NCBI GenBank assembly: GCA_020161695.1
Contig: JAIUOO010000001.1
Span: forward strand, 248,001 to 312,000
Source of the DNA: Pseudomonadota bacterium
GTDB taxonomy: Bacteria > Pseudomonadota > Alphaproteobacteria > Rhizobiales > Phreatobacteraceae
Length of the DNA stretch: 64,000 nt
Direction: 5' to 3'
Position numbers and translations under genes: made by a program. Below are positions 1-8,339 of this stretch, piece after piece. The notes under the pieces were generated by a model. It was not told where the DNA came from, ran no database searches, and saw nothing but the letters and a program-made list of their open reading frames with translations. The stretch's first letter is position 1. Each line of letters starts with the position of its first letter.

Positions 1-494
1 CCGACCACGCCGAGACGCTTGAACTCCTCGCGCTGCACGTTCAGCCAGCGGGTGGCGAAAGCGCGGCATTCCTGCCGGAACTCGACGACCGGCACGTCGT
101 CCTTGTTCTTGCCCTTCGCCCGATACTCCTCCTCGATCTTCCATTCGATCGGCAGGCCGTGGCAGTCCCAGCCGGGCACGTAATCACTGTCGAAACCGAG
201 CATCTGCTGCGACTTCGTCACCATGTCCTTGAGGATCTTGTTGAGCGCATGGCCGATATGGAGGTGGCCGTTGGCATAGGGCGGGCCGTCATGCAGCACG
301 AAGCGGTCGCGGCCCTTGGATTCACGGCGCAGGCGCCCGTAGAGGTCCATGTCCTCCCAGGCCTTGAGGATCTGCGGCTCCTTCTCCGGCAGGCCGGCAC
401 GCATCGGAAACGGCGTCTCCGGCAGGAGCAGGGTCTTGGAATAGTCGAATGCCTCGGCGGCTTCGGGCGAGGCGGTGCTGGTCTTGTCGGACAT
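1..494 (-). CDS. ileS: Isoleucyl-tRNA synthetase, N-terminal part (cut by window edge)
   Basis: Charges tRNA-Ile with isoleucine in the cytoplasm. The first 164 codons lie in the window and the rest continues past the left edge. The class I synthetase signature is clear: [17 protein letters not shown] at about residues 71-87, with HIGH at 79-82, followed by [16 protein letters not shown], which is typical of IleS rather than ValRS or LeuRS. The ATG at 494-492 begins [20 protein letters not shown], and a plausible alternative start is not seen upstream. It is followed on the other strand by a pair of small secreted-protein genes with which it shares no obvious function. The family call is secure; only the missing C-terminal three quarters limits it. 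Confidence 0.95.
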   Translation of the reverse strand, partial: MSDKTSTASPEAAEAFDYSKTLLLPETPFPMRAGLPEKEPQILKAWEDMDLYGRLRRESKGRDRFVLHDGPPYANGHLHIGHALNKILKDMVTKSQQMLGFDSDYVPGWDCHGLPIEWKIEEEYRAKGKNKDDVPVVEFRQECRAFATRWLNVQREEFKRLGVV

Positions 495-757
495 GGGATG
501 ATCGGCCGGAACTGGCGGCATTCACGGCCGCAGGCTTCAAGGGCGGGTTGTCGGGACCCCGGACCTCCGGGCGCGCGCGATCAGGCGCGGCCTTCAGGAG
601 GCCGGGCCAGTAATTCGCGAATAGGAGCGCATGGCACGCATGACGTCTCTTTAGGGGGAAGATCGCCCGAAAAGCAAGGGCGGACGCGCGGCACAGGGCG
701 GAAACAGCCGGGCGCGACAAGGCCGCGGACGCTACCCGTCCCCTTCCGAGGCCTCGC

Positions 758-1147
758 ATGATACGGCTCGCCCTGATCGCCGCCGCCGCTCTGGCGGCCA
801 CCGCGCCGGCCATCGCCCGGAATGGCCCTCCGGGGCTGCCTGCGACGATGCACGGCATCTGGGGCTACAGCGCCGAGTCCTGCACCAACGAGGCAGACGA
901 CGGCCGCGTCGAGGTGAAGGCCCGGTCCGTCACCTTCTTCGCCAGCGCCTGCAGCTTCAGCCGTTTCCGGCGCAGCGGCGATGGCGCGGTCACGGGACAT
1001 GGCCGCTGCCGCGGCGAGGGCGAGACGACGGTGGAGCCCAGCAGCGTCCGGTTGCGGCACGAGAGCCGCGACCGGCTGCTCATCTCGCTCGACGGCGGCG
1101 AAGGCAGCACCTACCAGCGTTGCGAGCGCCCGATCCCGGTGCGCTGA
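758..1147 (+). CDS. Small secreted protein, first of a tandem paralogous pair
   Basis: I do not recognise the family. The 129-residue product starts with a signal peptide (MIRLALIAAAALAATAPAIA) and has a mature part of about 108 residues. It is the same length as the gene at 1279-1668, and the two products share a pattern: HG-WG-xxAExCT near residue 35, FxAxCxF around 55-60, DGxxxGxGxC around 70-80, and a nearly identical tail YQRCERP(I/L)PVR. Four cysteines are conserved, which suggests two disulfides in the periplasm (inference). The pair looks like a local duplication. No catalytic motif is visible. Confidence 0.75.
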   Translation: MIRLALIAAAALAATAPAIARNGPPGLPATMHGIWGYSAESCTNEADDGRVEVKARSVTFFASACSFSRFRRSGDGAVTGHGRCRGEGETTVEPSSVRLRHESRDRLLISLDGGEGSTYQRCERPIPVR

Positions 1148-1278
1148 AGCGGGCACCGGGACTTCGGCAACGAGTGCCAGTCGAGGCGGAAGGCCAGAAA
1201 GCCGGCAACGCGCCTGCGGCACAGGCGCGAAACAGGCGCCGGCGACAAGAAGGAGCAGTCCGCCCTTCCGGTGCTCCG

Positions 1279-1668
1279 ATGCTTCGCCTCAGCCTTCTCG
1301 CCCTTGCATTGACCACCGCTTCCGCCGGCGCGACCCCCACGGTTCCCGCCGCCGCCATGCCGGACGAACTGCATGGCACCTGGGGCCGGGATGCCGAGGC
1401 CTGCACCGACCCGGCCAGCCGGGGCCGGCTCAGGGTCGAAAGGCGGGCGGCGCAGATGTTCCACGCCACCTGCACCTTCGACCGCATCCGCATCGTCGCG
1501 GACGGCATCTTCGAGGGCCGGGGCCCCTGCGTCGAAGTGCGGGGCGGGCAGCGCTACCGCGGCGGCGTGTCGCTCATGGGGCTGGGCGACCGGATGATGG
1601 TCACCTTCCCCGGCAGCCAGATCGCCCACACCTACCAGCGCTGCGAGCGTCCCCTTCCCGTCCGCTGA
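1279..1668 (+). CDS. Small secreted protein, second of the tandem pair
   Basis: This is a 129-residue secreted protein paralogous to the product of 758-1147. The chosen ATG (1279) gives a signal peptide, MLRLSLLALALTTASAGA. A longer in-frame reading from 1120 would overlap the preceding gene and bury the signal peptide, so it is rejected. The four conserved cysteines, the HGTWGRDAEACT segment and the C-terminal HTYQRCERPLPVR match the first copy. The other residues have diverged strongly, so the duplication is not recent. The function is unknown; a periplasmic, disulfide-stabilised fold is an inference from the cysteines and leader. Confidence 0.75.
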   Translation: MLRLSLLALALTTASAGATPTVPAAAMPDELHGTWGRDAEACTDPASRGRLRVERRAAQMFHATCTFDRIRIVADGIFEGRGPCVEVRGGQRYRGGVSLMGLGDRMMVTFPGSQIAHTYQRCERPLPVR

Positions 1669-1677
1669 AGCGGCGGA

Positions 1678-3252
1678 TTACTCCGCTGCCTCCGCATAGG
1701 GCTCAGGCTTCGTCCAGCGCAGGATCGGTGTGCGGGCCGCCCGCGTCTCGTCGAGGCGGCGGCGCGGGGCGTGATAGGGCGCGCCCTTGAACCGGTCGAC
1801 CTCGCCGCGCTTCGCCGACATGGCGAGGTCGCGCAGCGTCGCGATGAACAGGTCGAGGGAAGCGCGCGATTCCGACTCGGTCGGCTCGATGAGCATGGCC
1901 CCGTGGACGACCAGAGGGAAATACATGGTCATGGGGTGATAGCCCTCGTCGATCATCGCCTTCGCGAAATCGAGCGTGGCGACGCCGGTATTCTTCAGCC
2001 ACTCGTCGTCGAACAGCGCCTCGTGCATGCAGGGCTGGTCGCCGAAGGGCAGGCTCATCAGGTCCGACAGCGAGGCGCGGATGTAGTTGGCGTTGAGCAC
2101 GGCATCCTCGGACGCCTGCTTCATGCCGTCGGCGCCGTGGGAGAGCATGTAGGCGAGCGCGCGGGTGAACATGCCCATCTGGCCGTGGAAGGCCGACATG
2201 CGGCCGAAGGGCTGCTCGCCCTTCTCGAGCTTGCCGCCCTCCTCGACCAGCGAATAGCCCTTGCCGAGGCGCACGAAGGGATAGGGCACGAAGGCCGCCA
2301 GCCGCTCCGACAGCACGACCGGGCCGGCGCCCGGCCCGCCGCCGCCATGCGGCGTCGAGAAGGTCTTGTGCAGGTTGATGTGCATGGCGTCGACGCCGAG
2401 ATCGCCCGGCCGGGCCTTGCCGACGATGGCGTTGAAATTGGCGCCGTCGCAGTAGAAGTAGGAGCCGTTGTCGTGGATCGCTTTCGCAATCTCGACGATC
2501 TCCTTCTCGAAGATGCCGCAGGTGTTCGGGTTGGTCAGCATGATCGCCGCGACATCGGGCGTCAGCGCCGCCTTCACGTCCGCGACATGCACCGTGCCGT
2601 CGGCCTGCGCGGGAACCGCCTTCACCTCGAAGCCGATGAGGGCGGCCGTTGCCGGGTTGGTGCCGTGGGCGGACTCCGGCACCAGAACCACCTTGCGATG
2701 GCCCTGGCCCTTCGCCTCAAGCGCGGCCTTGATCGCCATCATGCCCGCGAGTTCGCCATGGGCGCCGGCCTTCGGGCTCATGGCGACGGCGGGCATGCCG
2801 GTGAGCTCTTTCAGGTAATGCGCCAGCGTGTCGATGAGCTGGAGCGCGCCCTGCACGGTCGAGACCGGCTGGAGCGGATGGATGTCGCCGAAGCCCGGCA
2901 GCCGCGCCATCTTCTCGTTGAGGCGGGCATTGTGCTTCATCGTGCAGGAGCCGAGCGGGAAAAGCCCGGTATCGATGCCGAAATTCTTCGACGACAGGCG
3001 CACGTAGTGGCGCATGGCCTCGGGCTCGGCGAGGCCCGGCAGCCCGATGGGCTCCTTGCGGTCGAGCTTGCCGAGGCGGGACTTGACCTTCTTCGGCTCG
3101 GGAATATCGACGCCGGTCACTTCGGGGCGGCCGAATTCGAAGATCAGCGCCTCCTCGATCTGCAGCGCCTTGTTGCCCGTGAAGGTGCGGTGGGCGGAGG
3201 CGGAACCGGCTTCGCCGGCGGCGGTGGGACGGCCCTGGTTGTTCATCGACAT
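1678..3252 (-). CDS. gcvPB: Glycine dehydrogenase (decarboxylating) subunit 2, P-protein
   Basis: This is the C-terminal half-type subunit of the split P-protein. Together with GcvPA it decarboxylates glycine on PLP and passes the aminomethyl group to lipoyl-GcvH. The product is 524 residues, and the PLP lysine is in HINLHKTFST (K296), just after the conserved CDGANFNAI segment. The start at 3252 is preceded by GAGGAG at good spacing, and only 11 bp separate it from the gcvPA stop. It is the last gene of the gcvT-gcvH-gcvPA-gcvPB operon under the glycine riboswitch. In many relatives P-protein is one polypeptide of about 950 residues; here it is two genes, with no sign of a broken fusion. Confidence 0.95.
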   Translation of the reverse strand: MSMNNQGRPTAAGEAGSASAHRTFTGNKALQIEEALIFEFGRPEVTGVDIPEPKKVKSRLGKLDRKEPIGLPGLAEPEAMRHYVRLSSKNFGIDTGLFPLGSCTMKHNARLNEKMARLPGFGDIHPLQPVSTVQGALQLIDTLAHYLKELTGMPAVAMSPKAGAHGELAGMMAIKAALEAKGQGHRKVVLVPESAHGTNPATAALIGFEVKAVPAQADGTVHVADVKAALTPDVAAIMLTNPNTCGIFEKEIVEIAKAIHDNGSYFYCDGANFNAIVGKARPGDLGVDAMHINLHKTFSTPHGGGGPGAGPVVLSERLAAFVPYPFVRLGKGYSLVEEGGKLEKGEQPFGRMSAFHGQMGMFTRALAYMLSHGADGMKQASEDAVLNANYIRASLSDLMSLPFGDQPCMHEALFDDEWLKNTGVATLDFAKAMIDEGYHPMTMYFPLVVHGAMLIEPTESESRASLDLFIATLRDLAMSAKRGEVDRFKGAPYHAPRRRLDETRAARTPILRWTKPEPYAEAAE

Positions 3253-3263
3253 CGGTCCGCTCC

Positions 3264-4619
3264 TCAGATGCTCGCGCCCAGCGCCGCCACGAAGGCCGCG
3301 CGGTCGTCGTCGGTGTTCACTTCCGTATTGGCGACGAGGATCACGTCGGCCAGCGCCTTGTCTTTCGGCCAGAGGCGCGAGGCCGGCACGCCGGCCAGCA
3401 CGCCCTTCTTCGCCATCTTCTCCACGACCTTGGCGGCATCGCCCGGCACGCGGATCGCGAACTCGTTGAAGAAGGTCCGGTTCAGCACCTCGACATCGTC
3501 GACATCGGCCAGCCGGTCCGCGAGGTCGCAGGCATTGGCGTGGTTGACCGCCGCCAGCTTCCTGAGACCCGCCTCACCGAGCAGGCTCATGTGGATGGTG
3601 AAGGCGAGGCACATCAGGCCGGAATTGGTGCAGATGTTGGAGGTCGCCTTCTCGCGGCGGATGTGCTGCTCGCGGGTGGAGAGGGTCAGCACGAAGCCGC
3701 GCTTGCCCTCGGCGTCCACCGTCTCGCCGCAGAGGCGGCCGGGCATCTGGCGCAGATATTTCTGCTTCGCCGCGAACAAGCCGACATAGGGGCCGCCGAA
3801 ATTGAGGCCGACACCGATGGACTGGCCCTCGGCCACCACGATGTCCGCGCCCATCTCGCCGGGCGAGGTGACCGCGCCGAGCGAGACGGCCTCGGTGACG
3901 ACGGCGATCAGGAGAGCGCCGGCTTCCTGCGCCTTTTTCGCGATGGCGGTCAGGTCGTGAAGATTGCCGAACACGTCGGGCGTCTGGATCACGACGCAGG
4001 AGGTCTCGGCGTCGATGGCGGCGGCCACCGCCTTCAGGTCGGCGCCGGCATCCACCGGGTTCGGCGCCAGCGAGAGGATCGTGTCGGAGGCCATGCGCGA
4101 CACGGTGTCGATGGTCTCGCGGTAGTGCGGGTGCAGGTTGCCGGCGAGCACCGCCTTGCGCCGCTTCGTGACGCGATGCGCCATCAGCACGGCCTCGGCC
4201 GCGCCGGTGGAGCCGTCATACATGGAGGCGTTGGCCACCTCCATGCCGGTGAGCATCGCCACCTGCGTCTGGAACTCGAACAGATATTGCAGCGTGCCCT
4301 GAGCGATTTCCGGCTGATAGGGCGTGTAGCTGGTCAGGAATTCGGACCGCTGGATGAGGTGGTCCACCGTCGCCGGGACATGGTGCTTGTAGGCCCCCGC
4401 CCCGACGAAGAACGGCACCTCGGAGGCCGAGATGTTCTCAGCGGCAATGGCGCCCATGAGGCGCTCGACCTCGAGCTCGCCCTTCGCCTTCGGCAGGTCG
4501 ACCGGCCCCTTCAGCAGCTTGCCCTTGGGCACATTGGCGAAGAGGTCGTCGACGGCGGCGACACCGATCTTCGCGAGCATGTCGGTGCGGTCGTCGGATG
4601 TCAGCGGCAGGTAGCGCAT
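3264..4619 (-). CDS. gcvPA: Glycine dehydrogenase (decarboxylating) subunit 1, P-protein
   Basis: This is the N-terminal half-type subunit of the split glycine decarboxylase P-protein, 451 residues, which is the usual length for stand-alone GcvPA. The start [15 protein letters not shown] and the internal [12 protein letters not shown] and [15 protein letters not shown] segments are hallmarks of this family. It pairs with GcvPB encoded 11 bp downstream. Between this gene and gcvH (upstream in the transcript) lie about 190 bp holding two inverted copies of a repeat element, so the operon is interrupted by non-coding DNA, but no promoter of its own is evident. Confidence 0.95.
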   Translation of the reverse strand: MRYLPLTSDDRTDMLAKIGVAAVDDLFANVPKGKLLKGPVDLPKAKGELEVERLMGAIAAENISASEVPFFVGAGAYKHHVPATVDHLIQRSEFLTSYTPYQPEIAQGTLQYLFEFQTQVAMLTGMEVANASMYDGSTGAAEAVLMAHRVTKRRKAVLAGNLHPHYRETIDTVSRMASDTILSLAPNPVDAGADLKAVAAAIDAETSCVVIQTPDVFGNLHDLTAIAKKAQEAGALLIAVVTEAVSLGAVTSPGEMGADIVVAEGQSIGVGLNFGGPYVGLFAAKQKYLRQMPGRLCGETVDAEGKRGFVLTLSTREQHIRREKATSNICTNSGLMCLAFTIHMSLLGEAGLRKLAAVNHANACDLADRLADVDDVEVLNRTFFNEFAIRVPGDAAKVVEKMAKKGVLAGVPASRLWPKDKALADVILVANTEVNTDDDRAAFVAALGASI

Positions 4620-4636
4620 GGCGGTCTCTCGGATAT

Positions 4637-4687
4637 CCCTCTCCCGAGGGGAGAGGGTGCCCGCGTCAGCGGGCGGGTGAGGGGTAT
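4637..4687 (+). repeat. REP-like palindromic element, copy 1
   Basis: This 51-bp element consists of a first hairpin (CCCTCTCCCGAGGGGAGAGGG), a variable small palindrome (GCCCGCGTCAGCGGGC) and the end GGGTGAGGGGTAT. The second copy at 4751-4800 lies in the opposite orientation and shares both outer segments exactly, while the inner palindrome differs. Such elements are dispersed intergenic repeats in alphaproteobacteria; here they lie inside the gcv operon. Confidence 0.8.
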
Positions 4688-4750
4688 GAGGCCATCGAAA
4701 GAGGCGTGGAGACGACGTTGCGGAAAGCTGCTGCGCCTTCCGGAAGGCCT

Positions 4751-4800
4751 ATACCCCTCACCCGGGTCCTCCGGACCCACCCTCTCCCCTCGGGAGAGGG
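4751..4800 (-). repeat. REP-like palindromic element, copy 2 (inverted)
   Basis: This is the inverted partner of 4637-4687. Read on the minus strand it begins CCCTCTCCCGAGGGGAGAGGG, has an inner palindrome GGGTCCGGAGGACCC, and ends GGGTGAGGGGTAT. With copy 1 it could fold the gcvH-gcvPA intergenic RNA into one long hairpin with a 63-nt loop, or into separate small hairpins. A role in differential stability of the two halves of the operon mRNA is an inference. Confidence 0.8.
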
Positions 4801-4808
4801 TTCATGTT

Positions 4809-5183
4809 TCAGAGCGTGTCGAGAAACGCCTTGTAGGCGGCCTCGTCCATCAGCCCGTCGAGTTCGGACGGATTGGCGAGCTTGATCTTGAAGAACCAGC
4901 CCTTGCCGGCGGGATCGTCGTTGACGGTGGCGGGCGCGCCCTCCAGGTCGGGATTGGCGGCCGTCACCTCGCCCGAGACCGGCGAATAGATGTCGGAAGC
5001 GGCCTTGACGCTCTCGACCACGGCGGCGCTGTCGCCCTTCTTGAAGCTCTTGCCGGCGGCGGGAAGCTCGACGAACACGACGTCGCCAAGCTGCTCCTGC
5101 GCGTAGTGGGAAATGCCCACGGTGCCGACATCGCCGTCGATGCGGATGTATTCGTGGTCCTTGGTGTATTTGACGGTGGCCAT
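4809..5183 (-). CDS. gcvH: Glycine cleavage system H protein
   Basis: This is the lipoyl carrier of the glycine cleavage system, shuttling the aminomethyl intermediate from P- to T-protein. The product is 124 residues, the usual length. The lipoylation site is K60 in [19 protein letters not shown], and the C-terminal [18 protein letters not shown] is typical. The ATG at 5183 gives [13 protein letters not shown], which fits the family start; a longer reading frame upstream runs antiparallel to nothing useful and overlaps gcvT, so it is rejected. It follows gcvT by 17 bp and shares its riboswitch. Confidence 0.96.
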   Translation of the reverse strand: MATVKYTKDHEYIRIDGDVGTVGISHYAQEQLGDVVFVELPAAGKSFKKGDSAAVVESVKAASDIYSPVSGEVTAANPDLEGAPATVNDDPAGKGWFFKIKLANPSELDGLMDEAAYKAFLDTL

Positions 5184-5200
5184 GGCGCGGTTTCCCTCTG

Positions 5201-6343
5201 TTACTTGCCGCGGAAGTAGCGATGCGGAGCGAAAGGCATGGTGACGACTTTCGCTGGCAGGTCCTTGCCGCGCACTTCGAGCAGCACGGGCGTGCCCGGC
5301 TCGGCGAAGCGGCGGTTCACATAGCCCATGGCGAGCGGGCCGTTGATGGTCGGGCCGAAGCCGCCTGACGTGACGGTCCCGATGGCCGCGCCGTCGGCCG
5401 CCTTGATGACGGTGCCCTCGCGGGCCGGTGCCCGGCCGTCGGGCAGGATGCCGACGCGGGCGCGCGGCGCTCCTTCGGCCAGTTCCTTCTGAACACGGGC
5501 CGCGCCGGGAAAGCCGCCTTCCGTGCGGCGGCGCTTCTGGATCGACCAGTTGAGCCCGGCTTCGATGGGCGAGGTCGTGGTGTCGATGTCGTGGCCGTAG
5601 AGGCAGAGGCCGGCTTCGAGGCGCAAGCTGTCGCGCGCGCCGAGCCCGATGGGCTTCACCCGCGCGTCGGCGGTCAGGCGCTGCCACAGCTTCGGTGCAT
5701 CCTTCACCTGAACGCTCAGCTCGAACCCGTCCTCGCCGGTATAGCCGGAACGCGAGGCATGGACGAACATGCCGTCGACCGTCGTCTCGACGAAGGTCAT
5801 GAACGGCGTCGCGGCGATGCCGGGGACGAGCGTCTCCATGACAGCCGCCGCCTCGGGCCCCTGGATCGCCATGAGCGCAAGGTCGGAATCGGGCTTCAGT
5901 TCGATGCCGGACGGCAGGCGCGCGCCGATGTGAACGTAGTCAGCCTCCTTGCAGCCGGCATTGACGACGATATAGGCCCAGCCCTCATAACCCTTGTAGG
6001 ACGAGCGCGTGATCATCAGGTCGTCGAGGATGCCGCCGTCCTCGGCGAGCAGCTGGCTGTAGCGCTGCTGGCCGGGCTTGAGGCCGAGGATGTCGGCCGG
6101 CACCAGCGCCTCCAGCGCCTTCGCGGTCGTCTCCCAGTCGGGGCCGACGACGAAGGCCTGCCCCATATGGCTGACGTCGAACAGGCCGGCGTGCTCGCGT
6201 GTCCAGTTATGCTCGGTCAGGACGCCGGTGGGGTATTGAACCGGCATGTCGTAGCCGGCGAAGGGCACCATCTTGGCGCCCAGCTCCACATGCAGCGCAT
6301 GAAGCGGCGTTTTCAGCAAAGGTCCGTCGTGGGTCTCGCCCAT
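5201..6343 (-). CDS. gcvT: Aminomethyltransferase, glycine cleavage system T protein
   Basis: Transfers the methylene group from aminomethyl-lipoyl-GcvH to tetrahydrofolate and releases ammonia. The product is 380 residues. The early segment [17 protein letters not shown] and FDVSHMGQ (residues about 54-61) are family signatures, and a conserved [10 protein letters not shown] follows near residue 200. It is the first gene of the operon, starting 77 nt downstream of the second glycine aptamer. A GGAGTGCAGGA purine stretch precedes the ATG at 6343. Expression should rise with glycine, the usual behaviour of this riboswitch class. Confidence 0.96.
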   Translation of the reverse strand: MGETHDGPLLKTPLHALHVELGAKMVPFAGYDMPVQYPTGVLTEHNWTREHAGLFDVSHMGQAFVVGPDWETTAKALEALVPADILGLKPGQQRYSQLLAEDGGILDDLMITRSSYKGYEGWAYIVVNAGCKEADYVHIGARLPSGIELKPDSDLALMAIQGPEAAAVMETLVPGIAATPFMTFVETTVDGMFVHASRSGYTGEDGFELSVQVKDAPKLWQRLTADARVKPIGLGARDSLRLEAGLCLYGHDIDTTTSPIEAGLNWSIQKRRRTEGGFPGAARVQKELAEGAPRARVGILPDGRAPAREGTVIKAADGAAIGTVTSGGFGPTINGPLAMGYVNRRFAEPGTPVLLEVRGKDLPAKVVTMPFAPHRYFRGK

Positions 6344-6398
6344 TGGTCCTGCACTCCGGCGCGCGGTCGCGTCCGGGCCAGCCGAACACGTCCGAAAC

Positions 6399-6415
6399 GC
6401 GGGCTTGTCGCCCGC
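6399..6415 (-). promoter_or_regulatory. Hairpin in the riboswitch expression platform
   Basis: A perfect six-base-pair hairpin (GCGGGC / GCCCGC, loop of five) lies between aptamer II and gcvT. On the transcript it is followed by only a short U run (GTTTCGG), so it could be a weak terminator or an anti-terminator partner. No strong intrinsic terminator is present in the leader, which leaves control of translation as an alternative. Confidence 0.45.
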
Positions 6416-6420
6416 TCGCG

Positions 6421-6572
6421 CCCCTCTGTCGCAGGACCTGAGAGATTCACGGCGTTGTTCGTTGCCGCATTTTCTTCACGCGAACCGGTGTCCGCTTCGC
6501 TTGAAAATGCCTGGCTACGCGCCGCTTACTCCGTCGGTGGGCCGCGTTTGGACGCGCGGCCACTTTCCAGAA
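6421..6572 (-). promoter_or_regulatory. Glycine riboswitch, aptamer II (carries inserted repeat)
   Basis: This is the 3' aptamer on the transcript. It shows an unusually GC-rich P2 (GGCCGCG...CGCGGCC), the core CACCGACGGAGUAAGC, then a P3b stem GGCG...CGCC, then UCUCUCAGGUCC and GACAGAGGGG. Between the two P3b arms lies a complete 44-nt copy of the dispersed palindrome (6467-6510), which itself folds into a hairpin and so lengthens P3b. The core reads GACGGAG where the consensus is GAAGGAG, and the P3a strand GAAAG gives one A.C mismatch with CUCUC. Confidence 0.85.
6467..6510 (-). repeat. 44-bp palindromic repeat, copy A (inside the riboswitch)
   Basis: This copy reads GCATTTTC at one end and GAAAATGC at the other, with internal complementary GCGAA / TTCGC arms. 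It aligns without gaps to 12388-12431 (38 of 44 identical) and to 56201-56244 (35 of 44). This sequence type is a familiar dispersed repeat of Hyphomicrobiales genomes. It sits exactly in the P3b loop region of glycine aptamer II. Confidence 0.85.
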
Positions 6573-6581
6573 TGCCATTCC

Positions 6582-6677
6582 CCCGGCGGTCCTTTTTGCC
6601 TGAGAGGTTCCGGGGCCGTTGCTCCTTCGGCGCCGGGAGATCTCGACTTTGAAGACCACCCGGACTCTCCCGCCGGG
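6582..6677 (-). promoter_or_regulatory. Glycine riboswitch, aptamer I
   Basis: This is the 5' aptamer on the minus-strand transcript. P1 pairs CCCGGCGG with CCGCCGGG, and GGAGAG forms P3a with CUCUC. P2 is followed by the highly conserved core CGCCGAAGGAGCAA, and the 3' part reads CCUCUCAGGCAAAAAGGACC. All are consensus glycine-aptamer features. A linker of about ten nucleotides joins it to aptamer II, as in cooperative tandem glycine riboswitches. Confidence 0.93.
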
Positions 6678-6782
6678 CTTGCATGACACGCCAATCGCAA
6701 TGGCGGGATCGGAGGCGCAAGTCAAGGCGAGCTTGTGGGCAGGCTGGCGCGCCCATGGGCAGAAGCGCGCGCAGCCGCCGCC

Positions 6783-7415
6783 TCAGCGCCGCTCCTGCAG
6801 GGCGAGTTGCAGGCCGAGGCCGATATAGATGCCGCCGACCACCTTGTTCTGCCAGCGCGCGATGGCCTCGTTGCGCTTGAGGAAACCGGCGAAGGAGCCG
6901 GCCGCCCAGGCGAGCATGGACGTATAGGCCATGCTCATGACCACGAAGATCGCGCCGAGGACGAGCAACTGGAGCGACACCGCGCCGCGCGCGGGGTCGA
7001 CGAATTGCGGCAGGAAGGACAGGAAGAACAGCGCCGTCTTCGGGTTGAGGATCTCGGTGAGGAAAGCCTGCCGGAAGACCACGGCGCCGGAGAGCGGCTT
7101 GACGTTCGGCAGGTCGAACCCGCCGCCGGAGCGCTCGAAAACGGCGCGGATGCCGAGATAGATCAAATAGGCCGCGCCGAGATATTTGACGATGTCGAAG
7201 GCGAGCGCCGAGGTCATCAGCACCGCCGAGAGGCCGATCACCGCCATCAGCGTATGGACCGCATCGCCGGCAGCGATGCCGAAGCCCGTCGCGATACCGG
7301 CGCGCGGACCGCCGGAAATCGAGCGCGCAAGAGTGAGAAGCACTGCCGGCCCCGGGATCAGGAACAGCAGCGCGACGACGGCGACATAGGTCGCAAGATC
7401 GGTCCAGGCGAACAT
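6783..7415 (-). CDS. LysE/RhtB family amino-acid exporter
   Basis: This is an inner-membrane exporter of the LysE/RhtB superfamily; the substrate cannot be read from sequence. The product is 210 residues with about six hydrophobic segments. The N-terminal LIPGPAVLLTLARSISGGPRAGIATGFG motif region (residues about 18-45) and the mid-protein FLTEILNPKTALFFLSFLPQF are diagnostic; I see both. The start at 7415 (MFAWTDLATYVAV) matches family starts; 20 upstream codons in the same frame lack hydrophobic character and are left out. It is transcribed away from the gcv riboswitch region and is preceded by a lipoprotein gene in the same direction, 84 bp away. Confidence 0.88.
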   Translation of the reverse strand: MFAWTDLATYVAVVALLFLIPGPAVLLTLARSISGGPRAGIATGFGIAAGDAVHTLMAVIGLSAVLMTSALAFDIVKYLGAAYLIYLGIRAVFERSGGGFDLPNVKPLSGAVVFRQAFLTEILNPKTALFFLSFLPQFVDPARGAVSLQLLVLGAIFVVMSMAYTSMLAWAAGSFAGFLKRNEAIARWQNKVVGGIYIGLGLQLALQERR

Positions 7416-7499
7416 GGCGGGCTCCGGGGCAAACGGCCGGCGAGCCAGCCACGGGCCCCGGTCGCCTGTCAACAAGGCCCGAGGGCGGGAACGCCGCCC

Positions 7500-8138
7500 T
7501 TACCGCTGCGCGGTGCGGGCGCGGCCGCGGCGCTGCCGCTCGGGCTGCTGGGCCTGATTGTCGAAGCCGACGAAGACGATGTAGTTGGCGAGCGCGCTGG
7601 CCTCGGGCAGCGGGAACTGCACCTGGTCCTCGACCTGCGTGAAGGTCACGCTCGGGGAGCCGGCCGGCACGTCGATCGGCACCTGATAGAGGCGCGTCCA
7701 GACGGGGTTCGACAGGCCCTGCGTCACCGCGATGCGGATCGGCAGGGTCACCCGGCCGCCCTCGCCCTTCGGCCCGGTCAGCACGCGACCCTCGACGCCG
7801 ACGCGGATGGTCATGGTCTGCCCATCGACCCGGCACTCGCGGGCAAGCTCCAGGATCGTCGCCTGATAGCGCAGCTCGGTCGGACCTTCGCCGCCCTGCC
7901 GCCAGACGTTGGAGCCGTCGCGGACCTCGATCCGCGGGCAATGGGCGAGATCGGACTGTTGCCCGCCCGCCTGCGGCGCACCGAACAGCGCGGTATGCGC
8001 CGCCGAGCCGACGCCCTGCTGCTGGGCGGCCGCCGTCTGCGGATCGCTCTGGCCGCCGAACAGGCTGCCGGACGTATTGCAGCCGCCGAGCGCCAGCGCC
8101 GCCGCCATGACCGGTACAATCGCGATGAAACGCCGCAC
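7500..8138 (-). CDS. Putative outer-membrane-type lipoprotein, unknown function
   Basis: The 212-residue product has a lipoprotein signal peptide with a lipobox LGGC (Cys20), followed by a Gly/Gln/Ser-rich spacer to about residue 65. The rest is a beta-rich globular domain (CPRIEVRDGS... , RVLTGPKGEGGRVTLPIRIAV) ending in a basic Arg-rich tail. Similar lipoproteins are widespread in Hyphomicrobiales without assigned function. It is divergent from the aminotransferase at 8340 with about 200 bp between them, which presumably holds both promoters. Membrane attachment is an inference from the lipobox. Confidence 0.8.
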   Translation of the reverse strand: MRRFIAIVPVMAAALALGGCNTSGSLFGGQSDPQTAAAQQQGVGSAAHTALFGAPQAGGQQSDLAHCPRIEVRDGSNVWRQGGEGPTELRYQATILELARECRVDGQTMTIRVGVEGRVLTGPKGEGGRVTLPIRIAVTQGLSNPVWTRLYQVPIDVPAGSPSVTFTQVEDQVQFPLPEASALANYIVFVGFDNQAQQPERQRRGRARTAQR

Positions 8139-8339
8139 GCCGCCACCCTCAAGGTCTTTTTCGTCGGGCGCTTATAGCAAGAGGTTCCGGGCCAAACCAA
8201 GGCTGTCCTTTTCCACGGGCCAGCCGACCCCGACCTGTGGGCAATCGGCTTCGCTGATGGAAAAAGCCTGCGATATTCATGAGAATCTGCCGTGAGGCAC
8301 GGCTATGGTGTCGCCGACACCATTCCCAGACGGGGTTCC

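Noticed and set aside
1771..3789. Long plus-strand reading frame opposite gcvPB/gcvPA
   Set aside because: It lies antisense to two certain genes and its product is low-complexity and rich in Arg, Gly, His and Ala, as expected from high-GC codon shadows.
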